A stretch of DNA of 64,000 nucleotides, taken from the NCBI RefSeq assembly GCF_000225825.1, contig NZ_AGBX01000001.1, positions 1-64,000 of the forward strand. The letters run 5' to 3'. The stretch comes from Brachybacterium squillarum M-6-3 (GTDB lineage: Bacteria > Actinomycetota > Actinomycetes > Actinomycetales > Dermabacteraceae). Positions 20,494-38,856 of the stretch are shown piece by piece. The notes beneath the pieces are model-generated. The model did not search any database and was not told where the DNA came from. It saw nothing but the letters and a program-made list of their open reading frames with translations. A program made the translations under genes and the position numbers. Numbering within the stretch: the stretch's first letter is position 1; every line of letters begins with the position of its first letter.

Positions 20494-20802
20494 TCAGAGC
20501 TTGATCTCGATGTTGACGTCCGCGGGCAGGTCGAGGCGCATCAGCGAGTCCACGGCCTTGGGCGTGGGATCGACGATGTCGATCAGTCGCTTGTGCGTGC
20601 GCATCTCGAAGTGCTCACGGGAGTCCTTGTACTTGTGGGGAGAACGGATCACGCAGAACACGTTCTTCTCCGTCGGCAGCGGCACCGGGCCCACGACCGT
20701 CGCACCCGCGGTGGTGACCGTGTCGACGATCTTGCGCGCCGAGCTGTCGATCACCTCGTGGTCGTACGACTTGAGCCGGATGCGGATCTTCTGTCCCGCC
20801 AT
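20494..20802 (-). CDS. rpsJ: 30S ribosomal protein S10 (NusE)
   Basis: 102 aa ([20 protein letters not shown]). A head protein, also NusE, which links NusG to the ribosome. First gene of the S10 block, with a long upstream region. Conserved [20 protein letters not shown] is present. Confidence 0.98.
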   Translation of the reverse strand: MAGQKIRIRLKSYDHEVIDSSARKIVDTVTTAGATVVGPVPLPTEKNVFCVIRSPHKYKDSREHFEMRTHKRLIDIVDPTPKAVDSLMRLDLPADVNIEIKL

Positions 20803-21252
20803 GGCGTCCTGTCTCTCTCTCGTCTGTCATGAATGCCGTTCCTCCCGACACCCGAGGACGGGCGTGTCGGCCTCCGCGGGGCGCACGGGCGCCCAGCATC
20901 GGACCGCCGAGGATCGGCAGCGTCCGCGTCTGATCCCTCCTGCGATGCGCTCTCGACGCGGTCTCGCGTCGTTCGCATCCTGGGGACGGACCTCCTCCGG
21001 TGATCATTCGCCGCGGCGCCCGAGGGCGACACGGAGAACGGAACCGGGCATGGCGGCCCGCGCGGACAACTCGACTAGTCTGCCAGAGCCGCGCGAGGCC
21101 CCACAAGGCGGCCGGCGGTGCACCGGCTCACATCACAGGCCCCCGCCACCGGTCACGAGGCGGCGAACCGGGCATCCCGATCCCTGCCGACGTCCCACGG
21201 ACGCCCACCCGACGTCCAGGAGACATGGTGGTGAGGGGATTACCGTGGCGCC
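20803..21252. promoter_or_regulatory. Divergent region between rpsJ and a GSP17M-like gene
   Basis: 450 nt without a gene. On the minus strand -35 TTGTGG (21101-21106), an 18-nt spacer and -10 CAGACT (21077-21082) form an rpsJ promoter candidate, giving a leader of about 265 nt that could hold autogenous control. On the plus strand TACCGT at 21241-21246 lies 6 nt before the next ATG. I see no ORF with convincing codon bias. Confidence 0.45.
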
Positions 21253-22104
21253 ATGAGCCAATCACCGCAGGCGGCCTCGCCGCTGACCGCACGACTGTAC
21301 AAGCTCGAGTACCCCCGGTCGCTGGGGGTCTACAGCACCTACGCGGAGGTGCAGGCCGTGGTGGACACCCTGGCCGACAACCACTTCCCGGTGCAGAACG
21401 CGATGATCGTGGGCACCGATCTGAAGCTGATGGAGCGCGTGACCGGGCGCAAGACCTGGGGGCGGGTGATCGGCCAGGGGGTGCTCTCGGGCGTGTGGAT
21501 GGGGCTGTTCGTGGGCCTGATCCTGCTGCTGATCAATCCCTCCAGCCCGCTGGTGATCCTCTCCAGCGTGCTGCTGGGCATCGTGTTCTTCACCGTGTGG
21601 GCGGTGATCGGATACGCGGCCACCGGTGGCAAGCGCGACTTCACCTCGATGGTGGCGACCATCCCGATGCAGTACGAGCTGATGGTGGAGCACTCCCACG
21701 CCGAGGCCGCCCGGGAGATCCTGGCCCGCACCGGCGCCGGGGGCCCCGTGTCCGGCGGCGGCCCGGGCGTGCGCACCCCCACCGGCCCGCAGGCCGCGGT
21801 GCCGACCACGGGCGCGCACGCCGCGCAGCCCTACGGCCCCGCCTCGCCCGCGACGGGCTCGACCTCTCCCGCCCCGGGCTCCGCGCCGCGACCCAGCTAC
21901 GGGCGGCCCGCCACCGCCGACGCCCCGGCCGGGCCCTCCGCACCGGCCGCTCACCGGCCCAGCTACGGGCGCCCCGCGGCCGCGGAGGAGCAGGCGGCGC
22001 CGCAGCAGGCGGGCCGGGTCCCCGCGCAGGATGCGGCGGAGCGCGCCGACCGGCCCCCGCAGGCCCCTGGGTCCACGACCACGGAGGACGACGCCTCCCG
22101 CTGA
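21253..22104 (+). CDS. GSP17M-like membrane protein with Pro/Ala-rich tail
   Basis: 283 aa. The N-terminal ~145 residues resemble the general stress protein 17M/YflT-like family of actinobacteria: YPRSLGVYSTYAEVQAVVDT, then two close membrane helices at about 75-120 (GQGVLSGVWMGLFVGLILLL and ILSSVLLGIVFFTVWAVIGY). The remaining ~130 residues are disordered-looking and Pro/Ala/Gly-rich, with RPSYGRPA twice. The predicted -10 box ends 6 nt before the ATG, so it is probably leaderless. Function is not established; a stress role is only suggested by the family name. Confidence 0.85.
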   Translation: MSQSPQAASPLTARLYKLEYPRSLGVYSTYAEVQAVVDTLADNHFPVQNAMIVGTDLKLMERVTGRKTWGRVIGQGVLSGVWMGLFVGLILLLINPSSPLVILSSVLLGIVFFTVWAVIGYAATGGKRDFTSMVATIPMQYELMVEHSHAEAAREILARTGAGGPVSGGGPGVRTPTGPQAAVPTTGAHAAQPYGPASPATGSTSPAPGSAPRPSYGRPATADAPAGPSAPAAHRPSYGRPAAAEEQAAPQQAGRVPAQDAAERADRPPQAPGSTTTEDDASR

Positions 22105-22317
22105 CCGCTCCCCCGGCTCCACCGCGCCCCCGTCCCGCCCCTCGGCGGAGCGGGGGCGCGGTGCGTCCGGGACGCGCGGTGGCACACGGGCCAAGGCGGT
22201 GGCGTGAGGGGCAAGGGCGCTGGCGCGAGGGGCCTCGGCGGCGCCACGAGCGGGGGCGAGCGCCGGGGCGGGGCCGAAGCGCCGGCAACCCCGGGAGCCC
22301 GCCCGTTCCCGGGCATG

Positions 22318-22357
22318 CAGAAGGGCCCCGGACCGTTACCGGTCCGGGGCCCTTCTG
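22318..22357 (-). terminator. Terminator after tuf
   Basis: A perfect 18-bp stem (22318-22335 and 22340-22357) with a TTAC loop, 57 nt beyond the tuf stop. It is symmetric and may also stop plus-strand transcription from the gene ending at 22104. Confidence 0.88.
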
Positions 22358-22413
22358 GTGCTCAGCACCCGCCGAGGCGGGGCGTCACGGCTGCGGGGTC
22401 GCCCCCGCGGCGA

Positions 22414-23601
<1,188 letters not shown>

Positions 23602-23730
23602 GGTGGTGTCCTCCTAGGACGTTGAATCTCTGGGTACTTCAGTGGATCGGGATCGGATCCCACCCGAGGGGGCGGCTCCGACGGAAGCGGGGGGAGCCGG
23701 AGCAGAGGCTACCTGCTCCCCCCGAACTTC

Positions 23731-25878
23731 TCACTCGCCCCGGGTCTTCGCGATGATCTCGTCCGAGATGGACTTGGGGACCTCCGCGTAGCTGTCGAAC
23801 TGCATGGTGTACATCGCACGACCCTGGGTGCGGGACCGCAGGTCGCCGACGTAACCGAACATCTCGGACAGCGGGACGAGAGCACGGACGATCTTGACCC
23901 CGCTCGCGTCCTCCATCGACTGGACCTGCCCGCGTCGCGAGTTCAGGTCGCCGATGACATCTCCCATGTACTCCTCCGGCGTCCGCACCTCGACGGCCAT
24001 GACCGGCTCGAGGAGCACGGGCTGCGCCTTGTGCAGGGCCTCCTTGGTCGCCATGGAACCGGCGATCTTGAAGGCCATCTCGGAGGAGTCCACGTCGTGG
24101 TAGGCGCCGTCGATGAGCGAGGCGCGCACGTTCACGACCGGGTAGCCGGCGAGGATGCCGGACTGCAGGGCGTCCTGGATGCCCGCATCGATGCTGGGGA
24201 TGTACTCCCGCGGGATGCGGCCACCGGTCACCTTGTTCTCGAACTCGTAGAACACGCCGTCCTCGGCATCGGTCAGCGGGCTGAAGGTGATCTGCACCTT
24301 GCCGAACTGGCCGGAGCCACCGGTCTGCTTCTTGTGGGTGTAGTCGAACTTCTCGACGACCCGCTTGATGGTCTCGCGGTACGCGACCTGAGGCTTGCCG
24401 ATGTTCGCCTCGACCTTGAACTCGCGGCGCATGCGGTCCACGAGGATGTCGAGGTGCAGCTCGCCCATGCCCTTGATGACGGTCTGGCCGGTCTCCTCGT
24501 CCAGCTCCACCTGGAAGGTCGGGTCCTCCTTGGCGAGCTTCTGGATCGCGACCGAGAGCTTCTCCTGGTCACCCTTGGTCTTGGGCTCGATGGCCACGTT
24601 GATCACGGGCTCGGGGAAGCTCATGGACTCCAGGGCGATCGGGTTGGCCGGATCGGCCAGGGTGTCGCCGGTGTTGGTGTCCTTGAGACCGATGAACGCG
24701 TAGATGTGGCCCGCGAAGGCCTCCTCCACCGGGTTCTCCTGGTTGGAGTGCATCTGGAACAGCTTGCCGATGCGCTCCTTCTTGCCGGTGGTGGCGTTCA
24801 GGACCTGCTGGCCCGAGGCGACCTGGCCCGAGTACACGCGCACGTAGGTGAGCGTGCCGAAGAACGGGTGGGTGGCCACCTTGAAGGCGAGCGCCGAGAA
24901 GGGCTCGTCCCAGTCGGGGCGACGGGTCAGCTCCTTCTCCTCGTCCTTGACGTCGTGACCCACCATCGGGGGCACGTCCAGGGGTGAGGGGAGGTAGTCG
25001 ATGACCGCGTCGAGCATGGGCTGGACGCCCTTGTTCTTGAACGCGGAGCCCGCGAAGACCGGGTAGGCCTCGGAGTTCACGGTCAGGTGGCGGATGCCGG
25101 CCTTGAGCTGCTCGACGGTGAGGTCGCCCTCCTCGAGGTAGGCCTCCATGAGCTCCTCGGAGCTCTCGGCGACGTCCTCGACCAGCTTGGCGCGGTACTC
25201 GTCCACCGTGTCCTGCAGGTCGGCGGGGATCGGGATCTCGGCCTGGTACTGGCCCAGCGCCGCGTCACCCTTTTTCTTGCCGAGCTTGGGGGCGTCCTCC
25301 GGGAAGACGTCGGGCCACTCGTAGGCCTTCATCTCCACCAGGTCCACGACGCCGTTGAAGTCGCTCTCGGCGCCGATCGGCACCTGCATGACCAGCGGCT
25401 TCGCCTTCAGGCGGTCGACGATGGTGCGCACGGTGAAGAAGAAGTCCGCGCCGAGCTTGTCCATCTTGTTGACGAAGCAGATGCGCGGCACGTCGTACTT
25501 GTCGGCCTGGCGCCACACGGTCTCCGACTGGGGCTCGACGCCCTCCTTGCCGTCGAAGACGGCGACGGCGCCGTCGAGCACGCGCAGGGAGCGCTCCACC
25601 TCGACGGTGAAGTCGACGTGCCCGGGGGTGTCGATGATGTTGATCTGGTTGTCGTTCCAGTAGCAGGTCGTCGCGGCCGACGTGATCGTGATGCCGCGCT
25701 CCTTCTCCTGCTCCATCCAGTCCATCGTCCCGGCGCCGTCGTGCGTCTCACCGATCTTGTAGTTGACGCCGGTGTAGTACAGGATGCGCTCGGTCGTGGT
25801 GGTCTTGCCGGCATCGATGTGGGCCATGATGCCGATGTTGCGGACCTTCGTGAGGTCGCTGAGCACTGCGAGTGCCAC
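23731..25878 (-). CDS. fusA: Elongation factor G
   Basis: 715 aa. The translocase GTPase. G1 [16 protein letters not shown]3 [12 protein letters not shown] and G4 NKMDKLGAD are visible; domain IV ([16 protein letters not shown]) and domain V complete it. No truncation or obvious fusidic-acid-type change can be judged by eye. Confidence 0.98.
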   Translation of the reverse strand: MALAVLSDLTKVRNIGIMAHIDAGKTTTTERILYYTGVNYKIGETHDGAGTMDWMEQEKERGITITSAATTCYWNDNQINIIDTPGHVDFTVEVERSLRVLDGAVAVFDGKEGVEPQSETVWRQADKYDVPRICFVNKMDKLGADFFFTVRTIVDRLKAKPLVMQVPIGAESDFNGVVDLVEMKAYEWPDVFPEDAPKLGKKKGDAALGQYQAEIPIPADLQDTVDEYRAKLVEDVAESSEELMEAYLEEGDLTVEQLKAGIRHLTVNSEAYPVFAGSAFKNKGVQPMLDAVIDYLPSPLDVPPMVGHDVKDEEKELTRRPDWDEPFSALAFKVATHPFFGTLTYVRVYSGQVASGQQVLNATTGKKERIGKLFQMHSNQENPVEEAFAGHIYAFIGLKDTNTGDTLADPANPIALESMSFPEPVINVAIEPKTKGDQEKLSVAIQKLAKEDPTFQVELDEETGQTVIKGMGELHLDILVDRMRREFKVEANIGKPQVAYRETIKRVVEKFDYTHKKQTGGSGQFGKVQITFSPLTDAEDGVFYEFENKVTGGRIPREYIPSIDAGIQDALQSGILAGYPVVNVRASLIDGAYHDVDSSEMAFKIAGSMATKEALHKAQPVLLEPVMAVEVRTPEEYMGDVIGDLNSRRGQVQSMEDASGVKIVRALVPLSEMFGYVGDLRSRTQGRAMYTMQFDSYAEVPKSISDEIIAKTRGE

Positions 25879-25964
25879 GGGCTTGTGCCTTTCGAGAGAT
25901 CAGGTGATGGTCGGTGGGCCGGGGGTGGGTCGGGGGCCCGCCGGATGGCGGACCCCCGGTCCAC

Positions 25965-26435
25965 TCACCAGCGGTAGTGCGCGAAGGCCCGGTTGGACTC
26001 GGCCATCTTGTGGGTGTCCTCGCGACGCTTCACCGCGGCGCCGAGGCCGTTGGACGCGTCGAGGATCTCGTTCATCAGGCGCTCGGTCATGGTGTGCTCG
26101 CGACGAGCACGCGAGTAGCTCGTCAGCCAGCGCAGGGCCAGGGTCGTGGAACGGCCCGGCTTGACCTCGATCGGCACCTGGTAGGTCGCACCGCCGACGC
26201 GGCGGGAGCGGACCTCGAGGGAGGGACGGATGTTGTCGAGAGCCTTCTTCAGGGTCGCGACGGGGTCCTGCCCGTTCTTCTCGCGGCAGCCCTCGAGAGC
26301 GCCGTAGACGATGCGCTCGGCGACGGTCTTCTTGCCGTCGAGCAGGATCTTGTTGATGAGCTGGGTGACCAGGGGGGACCCGTAGACCGGGTCGACCACG
26401 AGCTGGCGCTTGGGAGCTGCTCCCTTGCGAGGCAT
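25965..26435 (-). CDS. rpsG: 30S ribosomal protein S7
   Basis: 156 aa from ATG 26435 ([20 protein letters not shown]). Nucleates assembly of the 30S head. Ends [14 protein letters not shown] as expected. The ATG overlaps the rpsL stop by one base (TAATG). Confidence 0.98.
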   Translation of the reverse strand: MPRKGAAPKRQLVVDPVYGSPLVTQLINKILLDGKKTVAERIVYGALEGCREKNGQDPVATLKKALDNIRPSLEVRSRRVGGATYQVPIEVKPGRSTTLALRWLTSYSRARREHTMTERLMNEILDASNGLGAAVKRREDTHKMAESNRAFAHYRW

Positions 26436-26809
26436 TACTTCTTCTCCTTCTTCGCGCCGTAGCGGGACCGGGCCTGCTGACGGCCCTTCACGCCCTGGGT
26501 GTCGAGGGAGCCGCGCACGATCTTGTAGCGCACGCCCGGCAGGTCCTTCACACGGCCGCCGCGGACGAGCACGATCGAGTGCTCCTGCAGGTTGTGGCCG
26601 ACACCGGGGATGTACGCGGTGACCTCGATGCCGCTCGAGAGGCGCACACGCGCGATCTTCCGGAGCGCCGAGTTCGGCTTCTTGGGGGTCTGGGTGTAGA
26701 CGCGCGTGCAGACGCCGCGGCGCTGGGGCGAACCCTTGAGCGCCGGCGTCTTCGAGGCGGAGGACTTGTCCTTCCGCCCCTTGCGCACCAGCTGCTGAAT
26801 CGTGGGCAC
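26435..26809 (-). CDS. rpsL: 30S ribosomal protein S12
   Basis: 124 aa, GTG start ([20 protein letters not shown]). Decoding-centre protein. The lysines of [11 protein letters not shown] and [12 protein letters not shown], where streptomycin-resistance changes occur, are the wild-type residues. First gene of the str operon. Confidence 0.98.
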   Translation of the reverse strand: MPTIQQLVRKGRKDKSSASKTPALKGSPQRRGVCTRVYTQTPKKPNSALRKIARVRLSSGIEVTAYIPGVGHNLQEHSIVLVRGGRVKDLPGVRYKIVRGSLDTQGVKGRQQARSRYGAKKEKK

Positions 26810-27408
26810 AGATTCTCTTCCTGTTCGGCCGCCGGGTCTGTTGGACCAGGCGGATCACCTTCGTCGACCGCTACCGCGGCCGGCGACCCGATGCGCCGTC
26901 CCCATGCCCGGGGAGCTGGCGGATCGACCCGCCCGTCCGGTGATGGCACCGGTCGGGCGTCCGAGGACCGTGATCGGTGCCCGGGGGCGAGGCGCCGAGG
27001 CATGGCACTCTCATCCGGAATCGGGCACGCCGCGAGGATCCGCTCCTCACGGGGGACTCCCAGCGTCTCGCCCGCCGTCCCGGGCTCCTCAACGGATGCG
27101 AGGCGCCCGGTATTCCCGGCCGCCTCGGGGGCGGGAGACGGGAGACGGGGACGAGACCAGTCCCAAGTCACGACCAGAGGGCACTCCGGACGCACCTGCC
27201 AGTCTAGTGACGCCCCGTGACACGGTCAAAGGATGCGGGGAGGTCCGACGCAGATCACACGCTCCCCCGCGCCGGGGCGTGTCCTGCTCCGGACAGCGGG
27301 TCGGCACGGGCTCCGTGTCACCCCCAGCACGCGCGGAGCGCGCCGCGGACCGGGGTCCGCGACGCGCTCGCGTCGGTGGTTCTGCGGCGGGGCCTCCCCC
27401 GCGCCGGC
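26810..27408 (-). promoter_or_regulatory. str operon leader region
   Basis: 599 nt between rpsL and the Rpf gene. A strong promoter lies at 27201-27229, giving a leader of about 385 nt. Within it, arms 26931-26942 and 26947-26958 pair over 11 of 12 positions around an ATGG loop. I see no convincing ORF; the rest looks like untranslated leader. Confidence 0.6.
27201..27229 (-). promoter_or_regulatory. str operon (rpsL-rpsG-fusA-tuf) promoter
   Basis: -35 TTGACC at 27224-27229, 17-nt spacer, -10 TAGACT at 27201-27206. The best sigma70-type promoter in the window; start predicted near 27194. Confidence 0.8.
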
Positions 27409-32996
<5,588 letters not shown>

Positions 32997-33059
32997 AGGT
33001 GTCCTTCTCTCGAATCAGTCGTTCGTGGTCTGAGTGATCAGGGGCTGGGGGCGGGGGTC

Positions 33060-33090
33060 CCGGGGGCCGCGCGCTGCGCGCGGCCCCCGG
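33060..33090 (-). other. Perfect hairpin in the rpoB-rpoC gap
   Basis: Arms 33060-33073 and 33077-33090 are fully complementary (14 bp, all G/C) with a 3-nt loop. It lies 10 nt past the rpoB stop and about 64 nt before rpoC. It may be an RNase processing site, an mRNA stabiliser or a partial attenuator. Confidence 0.7.
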
Positions 33091-33100
33091 TCCCTGGACC

Positions 33101-36586
<3,486 letters not shown>

Positions 36587-37080
36587 GAGGTGGGTCCTTC
36601 CACGGGCCGATGACGGATTCCCAGGCGCGGCGAGACCCAGAGGGTGGATCAGGGGGTGGTGCTCAAGGACCTGCGGGCGTCGCACAGCGCAAGGAACGAG
36701 CATACACAAATACGCGGATGGACACAAGGGTCCGCGAGGACCTGGTCCATCCGCGTCGACCGCCATATGTCTGGCGCGGAAGGCGACGGTCCCCGCCTCT
36801 CTGACTCAAGGGGATCCGCACGGCCACCGGGCTGCTGCCCGGGCGGGGATCCCGACGACGGGGACGACGTCGTACCCGAAGAGTGTGACCCCTCCCCGCC
36901 CGGCGAGTCAAGCAGGACGGCCCCGGCGCGTCGGGCCCGGGGGCAGGACGCTGCCGGAACCCGGCCGGCGGCGCCGGATGCGGGCCGGACATGCGGACGG
37001 GCCGCCCCGCGCGATGCGGGACGACCCGTTCGAGCCGTGTCACGGGCTCGGCAGCGATGCGGGCGCTCGGCGCCCGGGGA
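36587..37080 (-). promoter_or_regulatory. rplL-rpoB intergenic region
   Basis: 494 nt without a gene. It holds an rpoB promoter (36699-36727) and two hairpins just below rplL: 37031-37050 (6-bp stem) and 37060-37076 (perfect 7-bp stem, TCG loop). These may partly end rplJ-rplL transcription, so rpoBC output could be set separately from L10-L7/L12. Confidence 0.55.
36699..36727 (-). promoter_or_regulatory. rpoBC promoter
   Basis: -35 TTGTGT at 36722-36727, 17-nt spacer, -10 TATGCT at 36699-36704, about 105 nt of leader before the rpoB TTG. It sits in a locally A/T-richer patch of this very GC-rich region. Confidence 0.7.
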
Positions 37081-37467
37081 TCACTTGACGGAGACGGTGG
37101 CGCCGGCGCCCTCGAGCTTCTCCTTGGCGGCGTCGGCGTCCTCCTTCTTGACACCCTCGAGGACGGGCTTGGGGGCGCCGTCGACGAGCTCCTTGGCCTC
37201 CTTGAGGCCGAGCGAGGTGAGGGCGCGCACCTCCTTGATGACGCCGATCTTCGCGGAGCCGGCGGACTCGAGGATGACGTCGAACTCGGTCTTCTCCTCC
37301 TCGGCGGGGGCGTCCCCACCGGCGGCGCCGCCGGCGGCGGCGACGGCCACGGGGGCCGCGGCGGTGACGTCGAAGACCTCCTCGAACTGCTTCACGAACT
37401 CGGAGAGCTCGATGAGGGACATCTCCTTGAAGACGTCGATGAGCTCGTCGTTGCTGAGCTTCGCCAT
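37081..37467 (-). CDS. rplL: 50S ribosomal protein L7/L12
   Basis: 128 aa from ATG 37467 ([20 protein letters not shown]). The stalk protein that recruits translational GTPases: N-terminal dimer domain, Ala/Gly hinge ([16 protein letters not shown]), and C-terminal domain with [20 protein letters not shown]. Confidence 0.97.
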   Translation of the reverse strand: MAKLSNDELIDVFKEMSLIELSEFVKQFEEVFDVTAAAPVAVAAAGGAAGGDAPAEEEKTEFDVILESAGSAKIGVIKEVRALTSLGLKEAKELVDGAPKPVLEGVKKEDADAAKEKLEGAGATVSVK

Positions 37468-37620
37468 GGTGGCGTTCCTTCCTGTCGTGGGGACCGTGTC
37501 GGTTCGGCCCCGTCGTCTGGGGTGGCGCATGCGCGCCGGGTCCTGCGGTTCCATCGCCCCGGTGGGGCTCCGGTGGTCAGCGCTGGGGCTGGGGTGATGC
37601 TCGGAGGTCTGAGCCGGGGC

Positions 37621-38136
37621 TCAGGCCTCCTGCTTGGCCCGCAGCGCGTCCACGGTGCGCGCGGTCTTGGACAGCGGCGCCTGGAACACGGCGGCGGCCT
37701 TGGACAGGTTCGCCTTGAAGGCGCCTGCGGCCTTGGACAGCAGCACCTCACGGGACTCGAGGTCCGCGAGCGCCTGGACGTCCTTCTCCGAGAGCGCCTG
37801 GCCCTCGAAGTAGCCGGACTTGAGCACGAGCTGCTGGTTGCTCTTGGCGAAGTCACGCAGGGCCTTGGCGGGGGCCACGGGCTCGCCCTTGATGAAGGCG
37901 ATCGCGGTGGGACCGCTGAGCTTGCCCTCGAAGGCGTCGATGCCGGCCTCGCGGGCGGCGATCTCGGTGAGCGTGTTCTTCACCACGGCGTAGGTCGTCT
38001 CGGGACCCAGTGCACGGCGCAGCTCCTTGAGCTGCGACACGCTGAGCCCGCGGTACTCGGTGATGACGGCGGCGTCGGAATCACGGAACAGCTCCGTGAT
38101 CTCGGCGACGGCGTCCACCTTCTCGGGGTTCGCCAT
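37621..38136 (-). CDS. rplJ: 50S ribosomal protein L10
   Basis: 171 aa from ATG 38136 (MANPEKVDAVAEITELFRDS). Base of the ribosomal stalk, which binds L7/L12 dimers through its C-terminal helix. L10(L12) complexes repress their own mRNA in many bacteria, and the leader here contains a strong hairpin. rplL follows after 153 nt. Confidence 0.97.
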   Translation of the reverse strand: MANPEKVDAVAEITELFRDSDAAVITEYRGLSVSQLKELRRALGPETTYAVVKNTLTEIAAREAGIDAFEGKLSGPTAIAFIKGEPVAPAKALRDFAKSNQQLVLKSGYFEGQALSEKDVQALADLESREVLLSKAAGAFKANLSKAAAVFQAPLSKTARTVDALRAKQEA

Positions 38137-38191
38137 GGCCCTCCTTCCAGAGGTCTCTCGCCGACGGCTGAGGGAGCCCCGGACGCGGAAA

Positions 38192-38219
38192 AGGCCTCGA
38201 CACGCAGGTGTCGAGGCCT
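38192..38219 (-). promoter_or_regulatory. rplJ leader hairpin
   Basis: A perfect 12-bp stem (38192-38203, 38208-38219), 4-nt loop, followed on the minus strand by TTTT. It looks like an attenuator or part of the L10-binding leader, 56 nt before rplJ. Confidence 0.6.
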
Positions 38220-38459
38220 CGGGACGCTCCGGGCGCACGGCGGGCCGGGGCCTGCTCGGGCGCGATCGGGCGATCGTCGCGTCATCACCTGCGCGGGCCG
38301 TCCCGTACGGGAGTCCTTCGGTCGTCCTCGGGGTCGAGGGCGACGACCGGCGGTCTTCGGTATCTCAAGGCTAGCCCAGCCCCGAGGGTTCTCGCCACGG
38401 CGCGGACGGCGTCGTGCGTCACACGCCGACCGGGGACGACGTCCCGTGGCCCGGTCGCA

Positions 38460-38475
38460 TGTGATACTCCTCACC
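38460..38475. promoter_or_regulatory. CRP/Rex-like operator candidate
   Basis: TGTGATACTCCTCACC matches the palindrome TGTGA-N6-TCACA at 9 of 10 defined positions. Actinobacterial CRP (GlxR) and redox-sensing Rex both use this form. It lies about 380 nt before adhE and about 87 nt upstream of the rplJ -10 candidate, so the target is uncertain. Confidence 0.35.
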
Positions 38476-38774
38476 GTAGCGGCGCAAGGTGAGGGGACCT
38501 CCGTCCCCCGGCGCGCCACGGGCTCCACCTCACCGGCCCGGGGCGACGACTCCACCCACCATTCATCGAACCATCGAATCCGCAGGTCCGCGAGGGGCAG
38601 GAGGTCCCGCGGCCATGACGGACCAGGACCGACGAGCGCCACCCGGCGACCGCGGGGCCCGCGGGTGCCCGGTCGGGCACCTCCGTGCGGCACCTCTGCT
38701 CCGGGCGCTGACCAGCGACGGGGCTCACACCGGGGACCAAGGTCGGGGCTCCGGCGGCGCTCCGGACCGGGCCC

Positions 38775-38804
38775 CTGACGGCCCGCTCCCCCGCTGCCTA
38801 CGGT
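38775..38804 (+). promoter_or_regulatory. adhE promoter candidate
   Basis: -35 CTGACG at 38775-38780, 18-nt spacer, -10 TACGGT at 38799-38804; start near 38811, about 46 nt before the adhE ATG. Confidence 0.45.
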
Positions 38805-38856
38805 CGAGGGGACGGGATCGCAACGGCCCCGTGGACCACCTGCACAAGGAGCGGGA

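Larger units (their letters stand above)
38137..38856. promoter_or_regulatory. Divergent rplJ / adhE intergenic region
   Basis: 720 nt without a gene. Minus strand: rplJ leader hairpin (38192-38219) and a -10-like TAGCCT at 38368-38373 with a weak -35. Plus strand: an adhE promoter candidate (38775-38804) and AAGGAG before the adhE ATG. Between them, TGTGA-N6-TCACC at 38460-38475 resembles CRP/GlxR or Rex operators. The stretch 38480-38770 shows no coding signature. Confidence 0.45.
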
